A stretch of DNA of 64,000 bases from Certhia americana. Lineage: Eukaryota; Chordata; Aves; Passeriformes; Certhiidae. This document shows, piece after piece, positions 12,201 through 23,800 of the stretch; the stretch's first letter is position 1, and each line of letters opens with the position of its first letter. Position numbers and translations under genes: made by a program. The notes under the pieces are model-generated. The model was not told the origin of the DNA and did no database searches. It saw nothing but the letters and a program-made list of their open reading frames with translations. The DNA is taken from the NCBI GenBank assembly GCA_018697195.1, contig CM031870.1, positions 14,100,529 to 14,164,528 of the forward strand. Direction: 5' to 3'.

Positions 12201-15200
12201 GCCACTCCCTGTGTCCTGTCCCTCCATCCCTTGTCCCCAGTTCCTCCCCAGCTCTCCTGGAGCCCCTTTGGGCACTGAAAGGGGCTCTGAATCTCTCCCT
12301 GGATCTTTCTCTTCTCCAGGTGAGCAGCCTGGCTCCAGAGCAGAGGGGCTCCAGCTCTCCCAAATCAGTCCATAGTGATAATTTGGTATCTCAAAGCCTG
12401 AAAATACCAAGGGAATTAATTTATTGTGTCGACTCTGAACTGTGTAGAGGGAAGAATGGGCCAGGGATGTCCCTGAAGGCAGGGCCCAAGTGCAGGGCCA
12501 CAGTGAGAAATTTCTCTGCTGGTCAGAAAAGATCCCATTTGAAGTGTTTGCCCTGTAGGAAATAGGCTGGAAGGAGTTTGGAAAGCAAAGTCCTTGGAGC
12601 CTTATCTTGAACCACAAGCAGATTGTGTGAGACTGGGAACGTGGGAACTGGGCTGTGGGACACCGGGAAGGGCCAGGAGGTGAGGGGGGGCAGCAGTGGA
12701 AGCAGAGGTGTCTCAGTAAGAGTTTGAGAAGTAAAACGGACAGAGATTGGGTTTTCCTAGTTAGTTTTAGTTTGGTTTTGGGCTCTCCTGGGAGTCCCAG
12801 ATGTTCTCTGAGGTGCTGAGGCACAAATAGAGGAGCAAAATGGCTGTGGCCTGCTCAGTGGAGGAGCAGAGCTCGGGTTAAAGCATAACTCCTTCCTGCC
12901 GTGCTCCGAGCAGGAATCTGGGCTGGACTCGGCTCAGGAGGTCAACTGCTTATCAAGGTACAGGACATTTCCAGGCAGTGCTGCTGAGCAGGGGGTTCTG
13001 CTCAGAGCTCTGCACGTCAGGAAGGATGTGGCCCGGAGGACAGCGAGGATAATCCAGAGAAAAGGCAAAAAACGTGCTTTGGGAAGGTAATGGAAGGAAA
13101 TCGGTGTGTTTATGCTGGGTAGGCAGGGCTGAGGGAGCTTGAAATACGTGAGGTTTCTGCTGAGAGGAAACAGAAAACCAGGCAAAACCCTCAAAACTTG
13201 TGGGTGTGAGCGGGTGCTGAGGCCTTCATATGCCGAGGGCTGCCATGGGGAAGGGAAAATTCCATGGATCAGCTCTCCCACAGTGCTGGCTCTGCTGGGC
13301 TCCTGTCTGCAGGGAGCAGCTGCTTGGCTGAGAGCTCGGGCAGGGTGGCACTGGGCTCTTTGTAAACCTTCTTTGGGGTCAATATTGTCATGGCCTGCCA
13401 GCGATCACCCTCGGAGTCACCAAAAGTGCTTCTGACCTGCCCCTGGGTGAGCAATCCAAGCTTTATTCGTCCCTCTGTTTGTGGTTATAAGGAAGGAATT
13501 TATCATTTAACGCTTAATTATTCACCAGAAACACCAGGAAGGCCGAGATAATCCTCTGACAGGTCGCCTTCGGATTCAGCCTTTTTATCTGGGGGCGGAT
13601 TCCTGGGAAGCGTGAGCGCCTGGAGCGGGGCTCCCAGTTCCTGCGTTTATTTTGGAATCCAGGGGAGCGGGAGGAGGCTGCGGTCCCAGGGAAATGTGCG
13701 GGGCTCCTGCTCCTTATCGGCAGCTCGGGAACAAAAGGCGCTCTGTTGGGACTCAGCAGCTCTCTCCTTAAGCCTCCCCTGGACTTGGCTTCCCTCCTGC
13801 CTCGCAGTGCAGCTCCCGGAGCTGGGTCTAGCTCTGGGCTGGAGGTGATGTCTCCACAGGTGGGTTTCTGTGAGCTGACCCCAAATGAGGAGGGGTTGGA
13901 TTTCCAGAGGGACCGGGAAGGGGTAAGTTGGGATTCCACCTGACTTTTTACATGGGAATGGTTTAGATTAAAAGAGGAGAGATTTAGATGGGATATTGGG
14001 AAGGAATTGTTCCCTGGGAGGGTGGGCAGGCCCTGGCACAGGGTGTCCAGAGCAGCTGTGGCTGCCCCTGGATCCCTGGCAGTGCCCAAGGCCAGGCTGG
14101 ACAGGCTTGGAGCAGCCTGGGGCAGTGGGAGGTGTTCCTGGACATGGCAGAGGGGTTGGAACTTGGTAGAACTTTATTGTCCCTTCTATCCTGAACCATT
14201 CCATGATTTTTTGATTCCATGGGCTGCGGTGTAACTTCACACTCCTCTCTGCCTGGGTCTCCCTGGGGGAGTTGCAGCAGCAGGGACAATGTCTGCTGGT
14301 TTTTGGGGTGCTGGGGACAGTGTGCCAGCTGTGGTGTTTTGTGAGTTGGTTTGGGGTTTGTTTTTTGGGCTGGGTGCGTGTTTTTAATTTGCCCCAACAG
14401 GTGCAGTGCGTGTCTCCTGCCCAGCCTTCAGAGTTAGAACCCAAACTCCAGGGACTGAGTTGGGAAAGTTGCCTTCACCCAGGGCTGAGCACAGGCTCCC
14501 TGAAATGCTGGCATTGCCCAGATGTGTGGGAAAAGGGTGAAATTTCAGCACCCAGAGGTGGCAGTCCCCAAAGTGGCATTCTGGAGGCTGAGCTGCCCTG
14601 GGGTGTTCCAGGGCTTTGGGGTCAGCTGCATTAATCTGGCACTATAAACACAACTGTGTCCCTTCTCCCTGGCACCCAGCCTGGCACTGTCACCGCTGTC
14701 TGGGCCACAGGGTGTCCTTGCAGGGGAATTTTTTAGCTGATCCATCTCCTCTCCATCCTGTGCACAGTCAGGGCTGGATTCTTCACAAACAGGCTCACAC
14801 TGGTGGGAAAGCAGAGTTGTTTTTCCTTTTCCTTGTCACTCCCCTCCCTTCCCAATCTTCTGAGTGTTTTGTCCAAGGACAGCGGAGCTTTGGGGTGCCA
14901 GGACAGCTCCAGGGACAGCCCTGCCTGGAAGGAACCTCCCTGGGAGTCAGACTTTGCTCTCCTTTCCAAGGCAACGCCTTGTGCTGAAGCTTCTGTCCCT
15001 GGCAGATCAAAGCTGAGCCTGTCCCTGCCTGGGCCTTGCTGGTGATTCCCAAGAGTCCCTCTCCTCATACTGCAACAGCTTTTTTAAAATCCATATGGGT
15101 TTATAACACTTTACAACATCTAATTAAGTAATCTTTATTCCCAAATCTCATCGGATGCCTGGAATGGATGAGCTGCTGCTGGAGAAGGCTCCTACAGGCA

Positions 15201-17808
15201 CCTCACCTGTCTCATCAGGGCATGTTACATCATCCCAGTGCTGATTTCACCATTTATTTCCTTTTAGAAGCAGGAGTGCTCACCTGGGCTCTCAAATCCT
15301 GTGAGTTTCCCTGAGCAGGCATGCAGGTGGCCCACGTCCTGTCAGCCAGGTGTGGCTCTGGGGAAATACCTGCTGGAGGAGCTGGATTTGGGATCAGGAA
15401 CCTCCCTCAACCCCTGATCCTGTTCCAGCTCTGAGCTCTGCCTGAGTCCCAGTTTTAATGTCTGAGGTTTGCCTGAAGCACCTCAGGGTGTGTTTTATTC
15501 CATAAAAAACTTAAAATGCACTGATCTTGATGACACTGACCCTGCTCTGAATGTGGCACAGATGTTCCTGGCAGGTGCCCTGGGGTGGTTGTAGCCCAGC
15601 CTGGCTGTCCTGAGCCCATGGATGTTTTTACGTGTATTTGTCTTTTTTAAGCTGGAAAAAAATGTTTGCTCTCTGCTCACAGGAAGGCAAAGCTGGAGAG
15701 CTGTGGCAAGAGGGGTTTGAAGGGTCAGTGCACAAACCAGCTGCTCATGAGGCCATAAATAAGAACTTTCTGTACCCACACACTTGCCCAGGGACAGAGA
15801 TTTAGCTCTGTCAGGCATTTGGCAATACCTGAACCCCCTTGGTTTGTCTATCTCCTCCTGGCATCTCTTCTTGAGGTTTAGTTACTGATTCAGTGGTGAA
15901 ATGTGCAGCAAAGTTCTCCATGCTCATGCTCAGGAGAAGGACTTTGTTTACAGTTTCAGCTGCTTTTTAACTCATTGTCCGCCCAGGTTTAATTTTAATA
16001 GGGCTCTCTTACTTTTTTCTCTTAAAATTTAAAATTAAATAATAAAAATTTAAATATTAAAATTTCAAAAGCCTTCATCTAGGCTGGTATCACAAAGGAA
16101 AAATACCATTTTTGGATAATAAATTGCTGCATCTCTTTGGTGTGGCTGAAGGGCAGTGGATGATGTGCTGTGCTGCTGCTGGCTTCTCCTTCTCCAAAAG
16201 GGTTGCTCCCAAATCCAGCCTATCCCTGCATGTATTTCCCATCAAGAAGGTACTTTTGGAACAATGTGATAGAGAAATCATGGAATCGTGGAGTGGTTTG
16301 GGTTAGAAGGGACCTTAAAGGCCTTCTTGTTCCAACATTTGACTAAGGGTGCTGTTCAGCTCCTGGTTTGCTTCATGTTGAGAGGACCAGCAGTAACCAC
16401 AGCAGGGTTCTTAATCAAATGACTCAAGAATTGGAGTGTTTGGAGGTTTTTTGGCTTTTTTCAATAGTTGTCTTTTCTCTGTGTTTGTTATAATACTTCA
16501 ATTTGCTCATTATAATACTTCAACGTGTACTTAAATTTAAGTTTTTCCAGTGAAAAGGGTGTGTGTATGTGTGTGTGTGTGTGTTGGTATTTAAAAAACA
16601 TCCCTTATTTTGTAGTGTGCAAGCAAAATTCCTTCCAGTTTGGCGTGAAATCTTTTTCAAACAGGCAGAAGGGAGGGGAATGTGCAGCTGGGGGTGGCTG
16701 CTGTCACCTCCTGGGCTCTCTCTGTCCGTGACCAAGCCAAGGCAGGTGAAGCCTTTGCTTCCCCTTGTCCCTCCTGCTGGAGCATTAATGATGTTTCCAG
16801 GAGGTGCAGCATAAATCAAATCCCAGCTTTAGGTGTGTAAATGCTTTTTTTTTATTCTTTATTTTTTTTAAAGTGGGTGGGGGGCTTTAGAGACTTTTGT
16901 TTCTGTCTGCAAGATTGGCCCAGGCTCTGCCCTGGTGGAGTTCACGGGCACAGCCCCTGTCTCCAGCTCTGTGCAGATTGATGTCGTGTGTAACTTCAGG
17001 GTGATGTCCTGGAGGTGCTGCTCAGGAAGCTGAGCCAGGCTTCCAAGAGGAGCTCCTGGCTGTCTCCATCCTGCTGAGTGTGGTGGGCACAGGGGCTGGG
17101 GGAGCAAAGCAGGGATCTGGACTCTGGGCTGAGTCACTTGGCTGCTCCCAGTGGCCCTGTGGAGTGGGAATTGCTGTTAGCAGCTCTCTCTCCAGCCCTT
17201 GGAGGTTTTTGATCCTTTTTAGCCCCTGGAAGTATCCAAGGCCAGGCTGGAGGAGGCTTGGAGCGACCTTGGGATAGTGGAATAAGCAGGGAGTGGAATG
17301 AGATGGGCTTTAAAGCCCCATCCAACCCAAACCATTCCATGATTTTATCAATACAGTGCTTTGAGAAATGTAATTTTCTCCAAAATCTTTGGAAAAATAC
17401 CCTGAAAGCCACCCTGTGCCCCTTGGCAGAGGAGAAGGGTTTGGCTGCAGTCATTCCTGCATTTACACTGCTGTTGTTATGCTCTGCTGCTGTGCTGGAG
17501 GGGCAGCTGAGCACGTGGGATTCCTCCAGGTGAACTTTTGGAGGAGCAGACAGCTTCCCATGAGCAGCTCTTCACCTGGAGAAGAGCTCCCACCCCTCCA
17601 GTGGCAGGCTGGCAGAACCCTGGACACAGAAAATATCAAGCTTTCTGTATTAATAAAAAACTAATCCTCAAAAATATACTGCATTTAACCTGAAGCCATT
17701 AAAAAACCCCTCCCAAACCTAAGTAATAACAGTGAAATTGTGAGTGTATAGTTAAATAAAAGTGTGTTATATCATGGAGTAAGAAATCTAAAATCTAAAA
17801 ATATGGGT

Positions 17809-17851
<43 letters not shown>

Positions 17852-20800
17852 AAAATAGAGAATTTAAAGCATAAATTAGTCCTTCTTCACAAATGTAATT
17901 GATTTTGTATAATTAATTTTAAAAGTCCGCAATGCAAAACACAAATATTTACTTATTAAGTTAAAAATTAAAATAAATAGTTGACATCTCATTATTAAAC
18001 AATTTAAACTTAAAAACCCCTTAAAACCAAAACTCTTAATGCCGTTTCTACTCTGTTAACTTAATATATAAAAGCACTCACAGTCAATGAAACGATAACA
18101 TAAAGAAAAAATAATAAACACCTCAGCCCAAACAAAAATTCTCTCTCTCTCCCATTTTTAATCCTAACCCTAAAAAAACCCCGAAACCAAAGAAACCAAA
18201 AAAATTCACCTCGCAACAGGGGATCAGCTGGAGCTCAGCACCAGCAGTGGTAGATCCCAAACTGCCTTGATTTGCTCTGAGGTGTGGTGGGGAAATTCCC
18301 AAAGCTTAGGGAAGGGGCTGCCACTGTGAGGGGTGAGCAGAGCTTTGGTTTTTGGGGGTTTTGCTGCTGCTCTCCTGGATCAGAAGGGGCTGTCCCTGCC
18401 CCTCCTACAAAGCTGAACTCTGCCTGGGTTGCAGAAATGGAAGGAAATTACAGTTTTGCTTGCTCATACCACAAAAAACCCCCTCAAAAACTCAACTCCT
18501 AAAACTCAAACACTGCTGCTTTCCCAGAGCCTGCTCAGGGATGGATTTGAGATGCTGCTCCAGCTGAAGTGGGGAGATTTGAGTCCCTGCAAAAATCAGG
18601 AGCTGTAATGAAGATCTGGAAACAGTTTGTTTGCTGTTGGGGGATGGAAGATTTTACCAGACAGGGCAAAACAAAAGGTGGTCCAGGAGCTAATTGGGAG
18701 TTTTGAAGGGTGGTTTTTGCAGGGAATTCAGATTAGTAACTTGTCCTCTTGGAATGGGGTGGGAGAAAGCAGCAGTGATGGGAACTGCTGAGTCAGCAGT
18801 GGGTAATCCCTCCTGCCCTGGCCAAATCCATCCTGGCTCACAACAAAACCTCCCTCCAACTCTTATTCAGTCCCTTTCTTTGTGATCTTCTCCCCAAGCC
18901 CTGCAAAGGCTGAGGTGCCCACAGAGCAGCACCTGGGCCTGGGGTGCTTCCAGAGCTTGGTTCCCTGTGCTCAGAAACGCAGCACAGCCAAAATTCCCCA
19001 CCTCACCCACGTTTCATCCCGCTCTGCCACGGCTCCACGCAGCTGTAGGATCTTAACTGTTCTGCTTCTTGTGTTTGTTGTCCCATTGGTTTTTTTTTTT
19101 AAAACCAGGCAAATGAGGTGACTGACAGTGCCTACATGGGCTCGGAGAGCACCTACAGCGAGTGCGAGACCTTCACGGATGAGGACACCAGCACCCTGGT
19201 CCAGCACGAGATGCACGACGAGGTGGAGACCGACAGCGCCATCGATTCCACCGTGCACTCGGAATTCACGGATCCCATCGAGGAGCCGGAGCATGGGTGA
19301 GTGGGAGCAGCCAGGAGCAGAACCCCCTGCACGAGGAGCAGGGGGAGAGACGCAGCCTGAGGGGTCGAGCGGGCCGGGTTTGTCTTGCTGGGACTTGGTT
19401 TGTGCTTTGTGTTTGTAACGACGTGCGAGACCAAAATAGCTCTTCTGGAGGAATAACGAGAATAATTAGGCTGGTTTGTGTAGGTTGATTTGGAGCCCGG
19501 CCTGGCAATCTCTTTTGAGTTAATCGTTGCTTGCCTTGGGAGATCTTCTGTACCCTCATTAGCATCTTTAACCTCTAAAATAACTTCTCAGGTGATCCAA
19601 ACACCTGAAAGACTTGCAGTTTTTAATCTATCACTTAAGCCAGAAACACAACATATAATTTTCCAGTCAGGAGGGGAACTCAGTCTATTTTTGTTTTCCC
19701 TAAAAACACGCATGTGCCCTTTGATGTGCAACCACCTCCTGTAATAACTGGTTTGAAACCTCTGCCTGAAGCACAGAAATGTGAGCCAAGATCTCCTTCC
19801 CCGGGTCTGAACCGCTGCTGGCGAAACTGCTCCTGGGCCCACCCCATTTTTGGAGGAAAAGTGGGGTTTGGGGTGAAACTGGGATGCTGGCAGGCAGGAG
19901 GGCAGGGAAGAACTCCTTTAGGATCAGAATTACAGCATGGTTTGGGTTGAAAGGGACCTTAAAGCTCATCTCATTCCACCCTCTGCCATGGGCAGGGACA
20001 CCTTCCACTAGACCAGGTTTCTCCAAGCCCCATCCTGCACATGTCCAGGATTGGGGCAGCCACAGCTTCCCTGGAAAATCTGTGCCAGTGCCAGGTTAGT
20101 GCCCTGAGAACACCAATCTGCACCAAAACCTCTGGAATCATCTTTGCTTAAGGTCTGCAACACACAGGACGAGTTTTGTCCTAAAGCACAAGGCCCAGGG
20201 TTGGTGCTCCAGGGAGTGCTTGCAGCTCTCACTGCTTTTTGGGAGCACCAGGCTCCCCTCCCACCCCCCCCAAAAAAAAAGAGGCAGCCAGCAGTGCTAT
20301 GCCCCGGGGCTGAAAGGGTGCTGTGGATTACAGAAATGGGATTATCCAGCTCGGCTCTTCTCGCCCCAGCGCGCCCGGCTCAGTGACAGTTAAATTGGGA
20401 GATAATCAGCTGTGAGCTCCCTGCCACCAGCACAGGGTCCCTGCAGGGACCATGGCAGCCTGCTGTCACCAGCACAGGGTCCCTGCAGGGGCCATGGCAG
20501 CCTGTGTGCCCTCCTGGCCTCCGGGGAGAGCAGCCTGCTTTGGATTCACCTGCCTGTAGGTACAGAACGCTGCGTGGGGGAACGGGCTCTGGGAGATCAG
20601 CGTGGTTCTGATGCCTGCCAAGTATGGGCTCAACAGCACAGGAAGGACAGGCTTGTTGGGAAGAGTCCAGAGGAAGCCACAGAGATGCCTTAAGGGCTGG
20701 AGCCCCTCTGCTCTGGAGCCAAGCTGGGAGAGTTGGGGAGGAGAAGGCTCCAGGGAGAGCTCAGAGCCCCTGGCAGGGCCTAAAGGGGCTCTAAAAGAGC

Positions 20801-23800
20801 TAGAGAGGAACTGGGGACAAGGGATGGAGGGACAGGACACAGGGAATGGCTTCCCACAGCCAGAGGGCAGGGATAGATGGGATATTGGGCAGGAATTGTT
20901 CCCTGGGAGAGTGGGCAGGCCCTGGCATAGCTGTGGCTGCCCCTGGATCCCTGGCAGTGTCCAAGGCCAGGCTGGACAGGGCTTGGAACGGCCTGGGACA
21001 GTGGGAGGTGTCCCTGGACATGGCAGGGGTGATACTGGGTGGGCTTTGATGTCCCTTCCAACCCAAACCATTGTGGAATTCCCTGTTACCCCAGGTGTGG
21101 GCTTGGGAAGGTTGGATGTCCTTTGGGTGCTCTGTCCAGGCACAGTGGGGCCTCTTCCCAGGTGGTTAAATATGTGCAGATTCCAGGGAGCCAAAAACTT
21201 CATTTGATTTATAGATTTGAAAGGTTGGAAATGGGAGCCTCTGGGAGTGCTGAGGACTGGATTTGGTACCATCAGACCCCACACAGGAGGAAACCTCTGG
21301 TGCCCAGGGACAGCCAGGGAGTGCAATCCCCCACTGGGCTGAATGAGAGTTTCAACATCACTGCTCAGGAGCTCTCAGAGCTCAACATACCTGAAATGGT
21401 TTGAGCTTAAAGGTTGTTTAGGCTGTGCGTAGTAAAGATTAGTTGGACTCTGGATCCTGAAACTGCCTGAACCTCAAGATGGGAATAGGAAATAAAATTT
21501 ACTGCCCGAAGCATCCAGGTTGAGGGTTTCCAGGTGCCTGATCAGATCTGCTTCTGTTCAGTGCTTATCAAACCACAGCCCCAAATTTAGAGTTCTGGGC
21601 TTGGGTTTTGCTTCTGAATTAACAATTCCACCCCCTGGCTTCTATTCCTGGAGAGATTTCCGCTGCTTTTGGTGAGGGTCTGACTCACCACAGGGATGGA
21701 TGGGTTCTGGTGGATCCCACTGTGGAATATTGGTGCTTCTCAAGGGCACGAGGAGGATGTGCAGATGCCCACAAGCTGGGCTGGATTTATTTGTGGTTAA
21801 AGAGAGATCTGGAGGGTTGACATGTTTTTATTAGTGGGATAAGGGCAAATCCTTCAGATGGAGCAGGTTTTTGTCATAAATGGCTTATCTGTAATCTTTT
21901 TTTCTTTCTGGTTTAGTCCAGCAATCTGCTCATACCCCATTTCCCTCTCCTAGCAAGTGCATGGAGGTAAGGGCATAGCCAGTACTAATTTCTGTAATAG
22001 GGCAATATTATTATTAGAATTTTAGTGTAGAATTTTGGAGAGCAGAGCGTTGTTAAACCCCCCAAAACAGACCTGTGGCTCACAGCCCCGTGGCTGCTTT
22101 CACAACCTGGTTGTTGCAAATCCCTCCTGCCTTTTCTCCAGCTTAATTTGAAAACTTCCATAGTCGTGGGCAGGAAGGGGGGGCTTGGCTCGATGAGGAG
22201 GCCCTGGCACAGGGTGCCCAGAGCAGCTGTGGCTGCCACTGGATCCCTGGAAGTGTCCAAGACCAGCCTGGAGCAGCTGGGATAGTGGGAGGTGTCCCTG
22301 CCTATAGCAGGGGTGGGATGAGATGAGCACTAAGGTCCTTCCAACCCAAACTGTTCCAGGATTCTGTGGCTCCATGCAATGGAAATACTCTTCCAGTGAC
22401 TCTGTGCTGATCTGTGTCCCCACAGGAGCAAGGGACATGCCAGGAGCTGTGCTGGGTGTGTTCAGGGTTTGCACCGAGGCTGCAGCCTTCTGGATGTGGT
22501 GCTAAAAGCACCTGGAGCAGCATTCCCCACCCCAGGATTGTCACACACGGTGTTTTCCCAGCAGGAGCAGGCAAAGGGCTCCTTTGTCTTGCTGGGGGTC
22601 TGTCCCAGCTTCCTGAACCCTCCCTCCCCACCACCAGTCCTCTGGGGTTATGGGGTTAAAGCCCAGGCCCTTGAGAGGATTAGGCAGCAACAAGCAAGTG
22701 TGAGCCTGGCACGGGACTCCCAGCATTAGGATGTGGCTGGGACATGCCCAGCTCTTTCTCTGCCATGCCAATTACACAAATTGGTATTTTTGTCAAGCAA
22801 GGGCTTGTCACCAGCCCTGGGCACTCTCCTGCAAGTCTGATTGTCCCCAAATCCTGTGTTGCAGCTGTCAATGGGGAAATTTGGTTTATTGGGGAAAAAA
22901 AAAAAATCACTATAAACTTTGCAGTGGTGTCTGGGCTGTTTCTGTCCTGCCCTGCTCTGCCAAAATGGGGCACATCACTTGGTGGGGTGGGCTGATCCTG
23001 GCTGGACACCAGGAACCCAGCAAAGCTGCTCCATCCCTGCCCTCCTCAGACAGACAGGAAAAGAGAACATAATAAAGCGTTCATAAGTTGAGATAAGGAC
23101 AGGGAGAAACACTCATCAAATACCATCACGGGCAAAACAGACTCAAAGTGGGGATATTTATTGAATTTATTACTGATAAAATCACAGCAGGATAATGTGA
23201 AGTATGATCAGACCTTAAAAGCACCTTCACCCCCCTCATCCCTCCTTCCCAGTTCCCCCACCTTCCCCCCAGTGGCACAGGGAGATGGGAGTGGGGGTTA
23301 TGGTCAGTTCATCACACATTGTTCCAACCACTGCCCAGGGAGAGGAGCCAAAGTCCTTCCCCTGCCCCATTATGGGCTCCCTCACACAGGAGACAGCAAT
23401 CCAGGAACCTCTCCCACCTGAGTCCACCCCATGGGCTCCTCTGGGAACTGCTGCCCCCTGTGTCCCCCTTCCATGGGGTCAGTCCTTCAGGCACAGCCTG
23501 GGTCCCCCACAGGGTCACAAATCCCACCAGGACCCTGCTCCAGAGTGGGCTGCTCTCTCCATGGATCCACAGGTCCCTGCCAGGACCCTGTCCCAGCACA
23601 GCTTCCCACAGGCTCAGGCAGCCCCTACCCCATGCCTGGGCTCCTCCAGGGGCTGCTCTGCATCTCCAGGGGCTGCTGGGACACAGCTGCCTCCCCATGG
23701 GCTTCCCCACAGGATCTCAGGGTCATCCCAGGAATCTCAGGGCAATCTCAGCTCTGGTGCCCAGAGCAGCTCTTGCCCCTCTCCTGCCCTGCCCTGTTCC

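Larger units (their letters stand above)
6270..19108 (+). other. RAB11FIP3: RAB11FIP3 intron, 12.8 kb, GC-AG
   Basis: The intron begins GCAAGT and ends ccag. It holds CR1 pieces on both strands (listed separately), a GT microsatellite, and an AT-rich block at 17640-18205. A GC-rich, GATA-motif-containing patch lies at 13540-13760. No additional coding exon is supported. Confidence 0.75.

Noticed and set aside
11753..12565. 270-codon open frame on +
   Set aside because: More than half of it is reverse-strand CR1. The rest has no similarity to known proteins.
18155..18185. Interstitial telomere repeat
   Set aside because: Only one 'ctaaccctaa' unit is present within an A-rich stretch, not a (TTAGGG)n array.
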